From positions 1 through 48,159 of the forward strand of contig CALCZU010000027.1 of NCBI GenBank assembly GCA_937903155.1: a stretch of DNA of 48,159 nucleotides. The letters run 5' to 3'. Positions 8,245-16,518 of the stretch are shown here, piece by piece. The stretch is from an uncultured Bdellovibrionales bacterium (GTDB lineage Bacteria; Bdellovibrionota; FAC87; UBA2466). The notes below the pieces were generated by a model. The model was not told the DNA's origin, searched no databases, and saw nothing but the letters and a program-made list of their open reading frames with translations. The translations under genes and the position numbers were made by a program. Position 1 is the stretch's first letter. Every line of letters starts with the position of its first letter.

Positions 8245-9449
8245 TACAATCGTCCTTCCGTCGCATAGCTCACGAAAAGATTAACGGTTCCAAATATCGA
8301 ATTCTCAAAGCCCACGCCGACTTTGACAAGCGGCGAGTAAAGGATTCCCAGCGAAGACGCCACACCTTTTCTACTTTCGGGTCCCAAAACAGAATCAGAT
8401 TCTAAATAAGAACTGATCCCCGGTTCAATATACCCCCGAATAAAACCTTTTCCGTTTTCGCCACGGCTTCTTCCAAAATCGTAAGCATAGCGAAGAGAAA
8501 TCATTGGGTATTCGCTTCTGATCGGAAAGTTGTAATATCTATCCGAAAGAGTCATAAAACCGTTTCCACCTAGATTGAGTGAAAGAACGGACTTGGATTG
8601 AATCGACCAGTGTTTTCTGAAACCGATATCAATATAGGGAGAAGCTCTTCTTTCACCAAAGGCATACCCAAAACTTGTCCGAAAACTACTCCCCGTCCGA
8701 GGAAAGTTCGGATGGTCTTCGGTGTTCCACCCATAGCCGAAATAGGGGACAATGGTCGCAGTCGAGGTAATCGCAAAAGCCCCTAAATAAAGGGACGAGA
8801 AATTACCCACTCTCCGTCCGGATTCGAGATTCATGAACACAGTTTCGGTCCCAACGTTAGAGATTCCGCTAGTTGGGTATCCTGAATAACCCAGCGTGCT
8901 TACAAGATAGTACTTAGAACTTCCTCCTAGCTTTGGATCCACATAATCCAGTCGGACTGCGCCTTCGAACTCTGCGTTTTTTTTCGTAAAGCTTCGGATG
9001 ACCCTTGCTGACCCTTGCAACGTTTTCCCACGTCCAAGAAAATTTCGGTTTCCCAATGTGGAATCAATAATCCCATGCACCCTACCATCATTGATAACGG
9101 CACCCGTACTAAGCCCACTAAAATAAGACGGAGATTCTTTGACAGAAATCTCTACAATCGCTTTTCCGGGTTCGCTTCCTTTTTTCAGCGAAATTTCGAC
9201 CGTTTCGAATTTTCCGGAAACCCCTAAACGCAATTTTGCATTTTGGATTTCTTTTTCATTTAATTTTTCATTGAGTTTTTGCGAAAGAGAATCTTGGATC
9301 TCTTCGCAACTGATTCTTTCGTTTCCCGAACACACAACTTCTTCAACAATGAGATCTTCTGGCGAAGTCGGTTGCGCATCCACTCGCCCTACTCCCCAAA
9401 GCATGCCCGAGATCGATAAGATCACTCCAAACTTTTTATTTATTTTCAT
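8244..9449 (-). CDS. Omp85/BamA-TamA family outer-membrane protein with one POTRA domain
   Basis: The open frame runs to 9539, but ATG at 9449 gives a clean signal peptide (MKINKKFGVILSISGMLWG..VDAQ) behind GGAAAAG, so 401 aa is the likely product. Residues about 30-110 form a single POTRA domain (VEEVVCSGNERISCEEI ... KAIVEISVKESP). The remaining roughly 290 residues look like a 16-stranded barrel with many aromatic strands and a late IRGYIEPG that may be the lid-loop RGY motif. BamA has five POTRA domains and TamA three, so this is neither; it is a short Omp85 member. It heads a coupled unit with an exported protein, a kinase and a sigma-54 activator. Confidence 0.7.
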   Translation of the reverse strand: MKINKKFGVILSISGMLWGVGRVDAQPTSPEDLIVEEVVCSGNERISCEEIQDSLSQKLNEKLNEKEIQNAKLRLGVSGKFETVEISLKKGSEPGKAIVEISVKESPSYFSGLSTGAVINDGRVHGIIDSTLGNRNFLGRGKTLQGSARVIRSFTKKNAEFEGAVRLDYVDPKLGGSSKYYLVSTLGYSGYPTSGISNVGTETVFMNLESGRRVGNFSSLYLGAFAITSTATIVPYFGYGWNTEDHPNFPRTGSSFRTSFGYAFGERRASPYIDIGFRKHWSIQSKSVLSLNLGGNGFMTLSDRYYNFPIRSEYPMISLRYAYDFGRSRGENGKGFIRGYIEPGISSYLESDSVLGPESRKGVASSLGILYSPLVKVGVGFENSIFGTVNLFVSYATEGRL

Positions 9450-9605
9450 GACGTGTCTTTTCCTTTTCAGAATTTCAATTTTTCCCCGCCCCTTGCGTGG
9501 ACGACGGTCACTAGAGCAAGGCCAGGGCCAGAAATTCACTTTTTAAAAGCGCGCAAATGTTTGAATATACTAGACTTTTTAAATGCATCGGAGCTGAGGG
9601 TGTCT

Positions 9606-9637
9606 ACTTTTGCAGACAGGTGTATCACAGCAAAAGT
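9606..9637 (+). promoter_or_regulatory. Inverted repeat in the bioY leader region
   Basis: ACTTTTGC at 9606-9613 pairs perfectly with GCAAAAGT at 9630-9637 across a 16-nt gap, about 75 bp before bioY. A second, nested pair TGTCT/AGACA lies at 9601-9618. It does not match the known BirA operator that I can recall, so biotin control is not supported. It could be an operator for either divergent gene or chance. Confidence 0.2.
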
Positions 9638-9710
9638 CTCCGACCTAAGAAAATCGATGTTTCTCAAATGAGAATTGAAAAGTGGCCTCCTCTCATCTAT
9701 TTAATGGAGC

Positions 9711-10277
9711 ATGAATCACAGCCAAGCACTTATTCCACAACTTCTTCGAAAATCAAATTCTGTCAGTCTTAAAGAAGGGTTAGCCATTCTTCTGGCAAGC
9801 TTTCTACTCGCAGCTTTAGCGCAAGTGGCAATCCCACTTCCCTTCACGCCGGTTCCGATTACGGGACAAACATTCGGGGTGGCTTTGCTCTCTTTATTGA
9901 TGGGGCGAAAGCTCGCAGGTCTTACTCTTCTCACCTACCTTGCTGAAGGCGCCATCGGGCTTCCTGTCTTTTCGATGGGAAAGAGTGGATTATTTTTTAA
10001 CCCCACTTCGGGCTACCTTTTAGGAATGCTTTGTGCGACGCAAGTCATCGGTTATTTTTCGGATCGAGGAGTTCGCGGATCCTTTTTAAAGACGTTCCTC
10101 GCTTGCGTGATGGGATCTTTAACCGTTTTTAGTTTCGGACTTTTAGGGTTGCTCTTTTTTATTCCTCTGAACAAGGTGCTCATTGTGGGTTTGTTCCCAT
10201 TCATCGCCGGGGATTTGGTTAAAAACTTATGTGCGACAAGTCTCTTTTGCGCCGTGAACCAGACTCTAAAAAAGTAA
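9711..10277 (+). CDS. bioY: Biotin transporter S-component BioY
   Basis: The 188-aa protein is almost wholly hydrophobic with about six membrane helices. It has the BioY signature near residues 40-60 (AQVAIPLPFTPVPITGQTFG) and the following GRKLAGLTLLTYLAEGAIGLPVF. BioY is the substrate-binding membrane subunit of ECF-type biotin uptake and can work alone or with EcfAT subunits, none of which is encoded nearby. No clear biotin-repressor operator is visible upstream. The ATG at 9711 has a GGAG unusually close to it, so the exact start is slightly uncertain. It overlaps no upstream gene and is followed within 2 bp by the hydrolase gene. Confidence 0.93.
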   Translation: MNHSQALIPQLLRKSNSVSLKEGLAILLASFLLAALAQVAIPLPFTPVPITGQTFGVALLSLLMGRKLAGLTLLTYLAEGAIGLPVFSMGKSGLFFNPTSGYLLGMLCATQVIGYFSDRGVRGSFLKTFLACVMGSLTVFSFGLLGLLFFIPLNKVLIVGLFPFIAGDLVKNLCATSLFCAVNQTLKK

Positions 10278-10279
10278 GA

Positions 10280-10810
10280 GTGAAGTTCTTCCTACTCGTT
10301 TGTTTGTTTGCATCGAATGCAAACGCTGAAATCAAAGTCGCTTTTTTTCGATGCTACACGCCGTCTCTAAAGGCGGTACAACTGACGCCGGGTGGGAAGT
10401 TTTGCCATGTCGCAATCTCACATAATGGGGGTTGGTTACACGCTCATCCGGTGGATGGAGTGAAGTGGAAGAAAAACCTTCCTGAAATTACCGGCGGACG
10501 CTGCGAAAATATCCTCATCGACATTAGCGCTCCCGCCGTTCCGCACGAAGAAGTCACTCCTTGGATCGGAAAGCCCTACGACGCTTCCTTTCGATGGGAG
10601 ACGAAAGAAGCGACTTACTGCTCAAAACTTGTGGGATGTTTATTAAAAGTTCCTCCCACTCTGATGACGTTCAAATCCCCGTTTTGGAACGGGTTCAAGG
10701 ACCTCCCCGTCAATGAAGTGGGAATTTCTCCCGACGAAATTTATCACGAACTTCTTCGCCGGAATTACCAAGAAGACGATGATTCGAGTCAATCATTAGG
10801 ACAAGGATAA
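10280..10810 (+). CDS. Secreted permuted NlpC/P60-like (YiiX/YebB type) cysteine hydrolase
   Basis: I place the start at GTG 10280, just after the bioY stop, because it opens a clear signal peptide (VKFFLLVCLFASNANA, then E). The 10229 frame start lies inside bioY. The 176-aa product has GGKFCHVAISHNGGWLHAHP, with a His in the first motif, and later WETKEATYCSKLVG, with a probable nucleophilic Cys. This His-before-Cys order is the circularly permuted papain fold of YiiX/YebB-like proteins. Such enzymes cut amide or ester bonds in peptidoglycan peptides or lipids; the substrate here is unknown. Its end overlaps the convergent transglutaminase-elicitor gene by 22 bp. Confidence 0.65.
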   Translation: MKFFLLVCLFASNANAEIKVAFFRCYTPSLKAVQLTPGGKFCHVAISHNGGWLHAHPVDGVKWKKNLPEITGGRCENILIDISAPAVPHEEVTPWIGKPYDASFRWETKEATYCSKLVGCLLKVPPTLMTFKSPFWNGFKDLPVNEVGISPDEIYHELLRRNYQEDDDSSQSLGQG

Positions 10811-12441
10811 TTCATCCCCGAAGATTTCTGAGTCAGCACTTTCACGACTTCGCAAAGCGGATTTGCCGAGGCACTTCCCTTTTGCGCGGCTTTAGTGACC
10901 TTCGCCGAGGGTTCGTTGATGCCATCAAAATGGATTTTCGTTTCGTCGACATCCGACGATGCAAAACTCGTTTTCTGAGAGGTCCACAAAAAGTCGGGAT
11001 GAAGGTTTGCGTGCCACTCGCCGCCGGTCGCTATCAACTTTCCTCGGTCTTCGGATAATTCTAAATCATAAGTATAAGTCTCGCGGACTAACTCATCGAC
11101 TTGATTCTCCGCGGAGTGAATGGGAGGCGATAGTTCCGACACGTAGACAACGTTTGTAATCACGCCCACGATCTTTCTAATCTTGGCGTCTCCCGGACGT
11201 CGCGCTTGCGGCCCACGGCCATTGCGTTTAAATCCTCGAGTCAGAGGCGTCTGAAAGCGATCTTTCGATTTAAAGTTTCGGTCGTAAGGGACCGCAACAT
11301 CCCGCCAATTCTTACTCCGCTGAGTGGGATTTAACGGATTGAAATAAGTAAACGAGTAACTTGTCACGGGCTGGTTCCAAACTTCGTAGTCAAAAGTCTT
11401 GTCATAAACAAATCCAACTTTTTTCCGTCCTAACAAATTTCCGAGAACGAGATGAAAAGTGGCCGGGTTGCTGTCAAAGCAGTCTTGTTGCTTCAGCCTT
11501 CCATTGGGATAAACCTCTGGGTCTTTCACATTGCAACGGCCTCCGACGAAATTCGTTTCGTAATTGCCATTCGCCCAAAGCAAGCTTTGAAGCGACTTAA
11601 TATCGTTAGGATAGAATTCGACGGAGACGCCTTCAGGTCCTCTTAACTGCACAGGTTTTACCGGGCGGTTGACCATTACAGCTGCAATCGCCCAACCATG
11701 GCAAATGCCCATCCAGTCTTCGACTTTTCCCTCCGGATCGACTGAATTCTGTCCTTCATTTTTTTGTTCGTTTGTTAGAGTAAATTTGGGATCCCCGACA
11801 ATCAGATCATATTTTTCAGCCGGCGACCACTTCACGATTTCTTTCGCCAACTCTTTGATGCCGGAACTGATGAAGTTCTCCCAAACCGCAGGTTGCGCGT
11901 AAGCTTCCACGGCTTCACGATAAGTGGGGTAGTCCTTCCCTTCACTGTACCGGTAGGAAGTGAGCCCCCAACGCGTTCTCCAATAGTCATCCGACCATGG
12001 CGTCACCGCTGCTTTGCCGGAGGTGGGGATTCGATCCAAATTGTACGTTACGTCATCCATCCAAGTGTCTGTCAGATCCTCGACCTGGTCGTTGGATTGG
12101 ACTTCCGAATCGTGATGGCCATCACAGTTAATTTTCGGAAAGTGTTTTTTAAGAAATTTTTCGCAATACTCTTTTTGGTAAGCGTCTTCCGCTTTCTTTC
12201 CCGCAAGGATAGTTAGCGCATCTGCACTCTTCGTCGTTTTAAACTGAGGACGGGGAGAGACAAAACGGTTTTGTTTCAAACTGAATTTCGGAATCTTCTG
12301 GTTCATTGCGGCCGCATTTGAGTCCGAATAAAAAGTCTCGATTCGGTCATCGATTTCTTTCTGTTCGATAGGACTTAAATCTTCAGAAGCTATTAAAGGG
12401 GGAAGGACAAAACTCAAAACAAGGATGAAACGCCAGAGCAC
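10789..12441 (-). CDS. Secreted transglutaminase-elicitor family protein
   Basis: This 550-aa protein has a signal peptide (about residues 1-19). The central region carries TPWSDDYWRTRWGLTSYRY (about 147-165), EDWMGICHGWAIAA (Cys247, His248, Trp250), FHLVLGNLLGRKKVGFVYDKT and YEVWNQPV. These match my recollection of the TGase_elicitor family (PF16683), typified by the calcium-dependent transglutaminase GP42 of Phytophthora and found in scattered bacteria. Cys247 is the likely nucleophile, with the later His in FHLVLGN. Such an enzyme would cross-link Gln and Lys side chains outside the cell. A paired role with neighbouring secreted hydrolases is possible but unproven. Confidence 0.7.
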   Translation of the reverse strand: MLWRFILVLSFVLPPLIASEDLSPIEQKEIDDRIETFYSDSNAAAMNQKIPKFSLKQNRFVSPRPQFKTTKSADALTILAGKKAEDAYQKEYCEKFLKKHFPKINCDGHHDSEVQSNDQVEDLTDTWMDDVTYNLDRIPTSGKAAVTPWSDDYWRTRWGLTSYRYSEGKDYPTYREAVEAYAQPAVWENFISSGIKELAKEIVKWSPAEKYDLIVGDPKFTLTNEQKNEGQNSVDPEGKVEDWMGICHGWAIAAVMVNRPVKPVQLRGPEGVSVEFYPNDIKSLQSLLWANGNYETNFVGGRCNVKDPEVYPNGRLKQQDCFDSNPATFHLVLGNLLGRKKVGFVYDKTFDYEVWNQPVTSYSFTYFNPLNPTQRSKNWRDVAVPYDRNFKSKDRFQTPLTRGFKRNGRGPQARRPGDAKIRKIVGVITNVVYVSELSPPIHSAENQVDELVRETYTYDLELSEDRGKLIATGGEWHANLHPDFLWTSQKTSFASSDVDETKIHFDGINEPSAKVTKAAQKGSASANPLCEVVKVLTQKSSGMNYPCPND

Positions 12442-12619
12442 AAAATTTTCCTTTCGGCTGACTGCATTTACAACCGTCTATTTATAATCAGCCGCGAACT
12501 CAAAAGATACTTGAAAAATATTTTGAGTTAACAGACGTGTAACGCGCAATATCAACCTCGAAAAAGTCGTAGCACAGTCCACTCGCTTCCAATATACTCC
12601 GAGCCGGATAGGGGTTTTT

Positions 12620-13756
12620 ATGCACGGATTACGATTTTACTTTTGCACTCTTTTTCTGATGAGCGCGACCGCACTTCCCCAGAATCTTCGTTCAAGGGAA
12701 TTAGGAATTCCGTTTGATGGAATTACCGGAACTAAAAACTCAATTCTCGACGTCAAAGGCGTTGAAGTCGGACATTCGACGATTATCGAAGGCAAAGCGG
12801 TGCCGGGTGATATGAAAGCCGCGCACACGGGCGTCACCATTATCTTTCCTCGCGGAAAAAAAATTATCTCGGGAGTTCCAGGGGCCACGTTTTCTCTGAA
12901 TGGAAATGGTGAAATGACGGGGATTTCGTGGATAGACGAGTCCGGACTGATTGAAGGTCCCATCGGACTCACCAATACTTTAAGCGTTGGAGTCGTGAGA
13001 GATTCGATTACGGCTTGGATTCATAAAAAATTTCCTAAAAATCTCGACGTCGGGATGCTTCCCGTCGTCGCTGAAACCGATGACAGCTGGTTGAATGATC
13101 CCTTCTCTTACCACGTCAAAAAAAGTCATGTGCTTGAAGCCATCGACAATGCAAATTCGCAAAAACTTGAGGAAGGTGCTGTCGGAGCGGGTACGGGCAC
13201 GGTCACATTCGGATTTAAAGCGGGAATCGGAACGAGCTCTCGGAAGACCGAAGCCGGTTACACGGTTGGAGTTCTCGTTCAGTCGAATTTTGGAAGACGC
13301 GAAGAATTATCCATTCGAGGAATCCCCCTTGGCAAACATTTAACGAAATCATATCTGCCGATTGAACACCCGACACCGAAACGAGACGGGTCGATTATCG
13401 TAGTTGTCGCCACTGACGCACCTCTTCTGCCTCATCAGATGAAACGATTGACTAAGCGAGTTGGAATGGGACTCGCACGGACAGGCTCATTTGCCCACAA
13501 TAGCTCAGGGGATATTTTCATCGCGTTTTCAACGGCCGTTCCCAAAGAAAACAAGCTCGGCCTTCAAACTTGGACGTCACTGAAGAATGAAAACATGGAT
13601 GAGCTTTTCAAAGCGACCGTTGAAGCCACCGAGGAATCTATTCTCAACGCGTTAGTGGCGGCGAAAGACTCAGTCGGCATTAATGGGAATAAATATTTCG
13701 CCCTTCCCCATTCGGTCATCGAAGGGCTTTCGTTTGATCATCTCAAAAAACAGTGA
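12620..13756 (+). CDS. Secreted P1 family (DmpA-like) aminopeptidase
   Basis: The 378-aa protein starts after AGGGG and has a signal peptide (about residues 1-20). It has the N-terminal-nucleophile DmpA/BapA layout: LDVKGVEVGHSTI, GVTIIFPRGK, SGVPGATFSLNGNGEMTGISWIDESG, GAVGAGTGT and the self-cleavage site AHNSSGDIFIAFST (about 292-304). By comparison with DmpA, cleavage would occur before Ser296, which becomes the catalytic residue. Family members release N-terminal D- or L-residues, or beta-amino acids in BapA. Export suggests work in the periplasm or outside the cell. The following gene begins at or just after its stop. Confidence 0.88.
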   Translation: MHGLRFYFCTLFLMSATALPQNLRSRELGIPFDGITGTKNSILDVKGVEVGHSTIIEGKAVPGDMKAAHTGVTIIFPRGKKIISGVPGATFSLNGNGEMTGISWIDESGLIEGPIGLTNTLSVGVVRDSITAWIHKKFPKNLDVGMLPVVAETDDSWLNDPFSYHVKKSHVLEAIDNANSQKLEEGAVGAGTGTVTFGFKAGIGTSSRKTEAGYTVGVLVQSNFGRREELSIRGIPLGKHLTKSYLPIEHPTPKRDGSIIVVVATDAPLLPHQMKRLTKRVGMGLARTGSFAHNSSGDIFIAFSTAVPKENKLGLQTWTSLKNENMDELFKATVEATEESILNALVAAKDSVGINGNKYFALPHSVIEGLSFDHLKKQ

Positions 13757-13788
13757 GAGAATATCGCCTAACGCTTCTTAAGAATCTC

Positions 13789-14541
13789 ATGCAAAAATTT
13801 CTCATCTTGAACTTCATTCTTGTTTTTAGTCTGTTTGCGGCTCCTCCCGCCGCGAAACCCTCGTCAACGCTCGAACTGATTCGACAGATTCCACACACGG
13901 GATATTCCGAAGGAATTGATTATCACAACGGCTATCTTTGGCACGCGCTTCCTAAAGAACTAAAAAAGATTGATCCCAAAGACGGAACGGTTTTGGGAAC
14001 TTTTAAACCTGCCACACCCTACAGCGAAAGCCTTACCTGGTTTCAAGACCGACTTTGGAATTTAAGTTACGATGACAACGGCCTTTACGCCGGGAAATTA
14101 GAAGGAAAGCAGTTCATCTTCAAAAAAGAGTTTTCACTTCCCGAAAGCCACGGATGGGGAATCGAACACCGAGGCAAAGAAATCGTTTTCACCGGAAACT
14201 ATTCCAATAAACTTTATTTTTACGATCCCGCAAAAAAAATAATCACTCGCACGCTTGCGACTGAAGGTGCCGCTCTTGAAGATCTCGCCTGGGACGGTAC
14301 GTATTTTTGGAGTTCTAGCTTCACCCAAGACCGAGGACAGATTTTTGCCATTCATCCTGAGACCGGAAAAATCATGGGAAAATTCGCACTCCCCGAAAGC
14401 ACCGCCTGTAATATTATCGACGGAACTGCCTATGACGGAAAAAATCTCTGGGTCACCGGAAAAGAGTGCGCCTCGATTTACTATTTCAAGATTCCGAAAA
14501 TCACACCCGAACGCGCGATTACCAATAAAAATTCTAAATAG
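13789..14541 (+). CDS. Secreted beta-propeller, glutaminyl-peptide cyclotransferase-like
   Basis: ATG 13789 gives a signal peptide (MQKFLILNFILVFSLFAAPPAAK); a GTG at 13753 overlapping the upstream stop as GTGA is an alternative that adds 12 residues. The 250-aa product carries repeated blades: GIDYHNGYLWHALPKELKKIDP, ESLTWFQDRLWNLSY, GWGIEHRGKEIVFTGNYSNKLYFYDP, LEDLAWDGTYFW and GTAYDGKNLWVTG. This blade order resembles PF05096 glutamine cyclotransferases, which form pyroglutamate at peptide N-termini. It may equally be a non-catalytic propeller. Position after a secreted aminopeptidase suggests peptide processing (inference). Confidence 0.55.
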   Translation: MQKFLILNFILVFSLFAAPPAAKPSSTLELIRQIPHTGYSEGIDYHNGYLWHALPKELKKIDPKDGTVLGTFKPATPYSESLTWFQDRLWNLSYDDNGLYAGKLEGKQFIFKKEFSLPESHGWGIEHRGKEIVFTGNYSNKLYFYDPAKKIITRTLATEGAALEDLAWDGTYFWSSSFTQDRGQIFAIHPETGKIMGKFALPESTACNIIDGTAYDGKNLWVTGKECASIYYFKIPKITPERAITNKNSK

Positions 14542-14584
14542 GCAGAAATCCGCCAATGCGACGGGCGCGTAGCAATGACGATTG

Positions 14585-15130
14585 TTAACTCAGGCGATAG
14601 GATTTTGAGAGACGCATATAGTGTTCTGCGTTCCACTTCACGTGTGCGATTTCTTTTTCAGTGAGTTGTCCCACCACTTTAGCAGGTCGACCAAATGCTT
14701 TAGAGCCCGAAGGGATTTTTGTTCCGGGAGTGACAAGGCTTCCCGCCCCAAGCAAAACATTGTCGCCGATTTCAGCGCCATCCTGAACACAACTTCCCAT
14801 CCCAATCAAAGTGTGATCACCCACTCGACAGGCATGGAGAAGAACCGAGTGCCCGACGGTGACAAAATTTCCAATGATCGTAGGAAAAGATTGAAAAGAA
14901 ACATGGATCATACTCATGTCTTGAATATTGGTTCCCTCTCCGATTCGAATAAAATTCACATCGCCCCGAATGACCGTATTAAACCAAACGCTGCTGTATT
15001 TTCCGATGACCACATCGCCTAAAACAAAGCTTCCTGGCGCTTGATAGACACTCGAATCAATTTCGGGAGTTTTATAACGAAAGGGATAAAGCTTCTTCAG
15101 CGTTTCGATCGATTCTAGGGGCTCCGACAT
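14585..15130 (-). CDS. Gamma-class carbonic anhydrase family protein
   Basis: This 181-aa protein is a left-handed beta-helix of hexapeptide repeats (GDVVIGKYSSVWFNTVIRGD, IRIGEGTNIQDMSMIHV, VTVGHSVLLHACRVGDHTLIG, AEIGDNVLLGAGSLV). Three metal-ligand His positions are visible: the His of MIHVS and the two of VGHSVLLHA. The Arg of VIRGD and the Gln of IQD, both conserved in gamma carbonic anhydrases, are also present. Such proteins form trimers with Zn or Fe between subunits; many bacterial members have low or unknown activity. Its 5' end overlaps the miaB 3' end by 59 bp, both on the minus strand, so the two are probably co-transcribed. Confidence 0.85.
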   Translation of the reverse strand: MSEPLESIETLKKLYPFRYKTPEIDSSVYQAPGSFVLGDVVIGKYSSVWFNTVIRGDVNFIRIGEGTNIQDMSMIHVSFQSFPTIIGNFVTVGHSVLLHACRVGDHTLIGMGSCVQDGAEIGDNVLLGAGSLVTPGTKIPSGSKAFGRPAKVVGQLTEKEIAHVKWNAEHYMRLSKSYRLS

Positions 15131-16436
15131 AATAGCCTTTCAAGTTAGAACCGGTGGCTTCAGTAATTTCAACGTCAATCGACTTACCCACGCAAGCAAC
15201 CCCGGCATTTAAGACATGCACTACTTTTCCATAGGGATTACGCCCTGTAAAATATTTTTTCTTTTTGTCCATGGACTCAATCAAAACCGATTGGCGTTTG
15301 CCGACAAAACCTAAATTCTCATTGAGGATATGACGATTGGTGAGCTCTAGTGCTCGCTTCAATCGCTCATCTTTAACAGCTTCAGGAACGGTGTCTCCTA
15401 GATTAAATGCTTTGGTTCCAGGACGTGGCGAGTACTTAAATAAAAATGTGAGAGAAAAACGAATGTTCTCTAAAATCTCTAAGGTCTGAGCGAAGTCCTC
15501 TTCGGTCTCTCCCGGAAATCCAATAATAATATCGGTCGACAAAGCAATCGTCGGACACGCTTTTTTCAAAGCTTCAATCTTACTCAAATACTCTTCTCGC
15601 GTGTAAAGCCGCTGCATCGCTTTTAAAATCGGATTACTTCCCGATTGAAAAGGAAGATGCAATGCCGGACAGAGTTTTTCCACACGTCCGAATTGATCGA
15701 TCAAATCTTGACCGAGATCTCTCGGATGAGAAGTGACATAACGAATTCTTTCTAGCCCTGGAATAAGATTGGTTTCCTCAATCAAGCGCGCGAGCGTATC
15801 AGGGGTGCCTTTTCCATAAGTATTAATATTCTGACCTAAGAAGGTAATTTCTTTCGTCCCGTTTTCAACGTACTTGACAACATCGGCAACGATCTCAGGA
15901 ATCGGCCGACTCTTCTCACGGCCTCTGACGAAAGGAACAATACAGTAAGTGCAAAAGTGATCACACCCCTTCATCACCGTCAAAAATTCAGAAGGTTTGT
16001 ACTGCGCCATATTGGCGATGGGCTGAGAGTAACTGCGTCCGCCGGTATCGAGCTTTGCATCGACGACCCTTTTCCCCGTATTTAAAACTTCATTCACCAA
16101 AGACCCAACTCGGTCGACACTATCGGGGCCCATCACTAAATCGAGATGCGGCACTCTCTGCAAGAGAGTTCGGCCCATCCGTTGCCCCACACATCCCGAA
16201 ACCGCAAAAACTTTATTGGGATTGGACGTTTTCAATCCTTTCAACTCGCCCAAGAGACTCAAAACTTTATGTTCGGATTTATCTCGAATGCTGCAAGTAT
16301 TAATCATCACGACATCGGCTTCGCGAATATTTGCTTCTAAACGAAATCCTTGTTCCGAAAGAATGCTTTGCATTCGCGTCGAATCGTAGACGTTCATTTG
16401 GCAGCCAAATGTCTTAATAAAAATGGACTTTTCCAT
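15072..16436 (-). CDS. miaB: tRNA methylthiotransferase MiaB
   Basis: ATG 16436 is preferred over the TTG at 16475 because it starts directly before the UPF0004 domain (MEKSIFIKTFGCQMNVYDS). The 454-aa product has the three Cys of the auxiliary Fe-S cluster (FGCQMN, INTCSIRDKSEHK, SGCVGQ). The radical-SAM triad follows in MKGCDHFCTYCIVPFVRG (CxxxCxxC), and a TRAM domain closes the protein (about 375-440). MiaB converts i6A37 to ms2i6A37 in tRNAs reading UNN codons. The RDKSEHK stretch supports MiaB over RimO or MtaB. There is no obvious ribosome-binding site before the start. Confidence 0.93.
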   Translation of the reverse strand: MEKSIFIKTFGCQMNVYDSTRMQSILSEQGFRLEANIREADVVMINTCSIRDKSEHKVLSLLGELKGLKTSNPNKVFAVSGCVGQRMGRTLLQRVPHLDLVMGPDSVDRVGSLVNEVLNTGKRVVDAKLDTGGRSYSQPIANMAQYKPSEFLTVMKGCDHFCTYCIVPFVRGREKSRPIPEIVADVVKYVENGTKEITFLGQNINTYGKGTPDTLARLIEETNLIPGLERIRYVTSHPRDLGQDLIDQFGRVEKLCPALHLPFQSGSNPILKAMQRLYTREEYLSKIEALKKACPTIALSTDIIIGFPGETEEDFAQTLEILENIRFSLTFLFKYSPRPGTKAFNLGDTVPEAVKDERLKRALELTNRHILNENLGFVGKRQSVLIESMDKKKKYFTGRNPYGKVVHVLNAGVACVGKSIDVEITEATGSNLKGYYVGAPRIDRNAEEALSLSL

Positions 16437-16518
16437 AGGGAGACGGAGTGTAGTGGGGAATTTCTGATTGAACAAGAAAAGAAATCAAAGACTTGATATC
16501 ATTATGAAAATATACTGT

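Noticed and set aside
9450..9539. Longer N-terminus for the Omp85-like protein
   Set aside because: It adds a basic, non-signal segment before a perfect signal peptide that starts at 9449.
9557..9772. 71-codon plus-strand frame before bioY
   Set aside because: It runs into bioY in another frame, lacks a ribosome-binding site and has no protein-like features.
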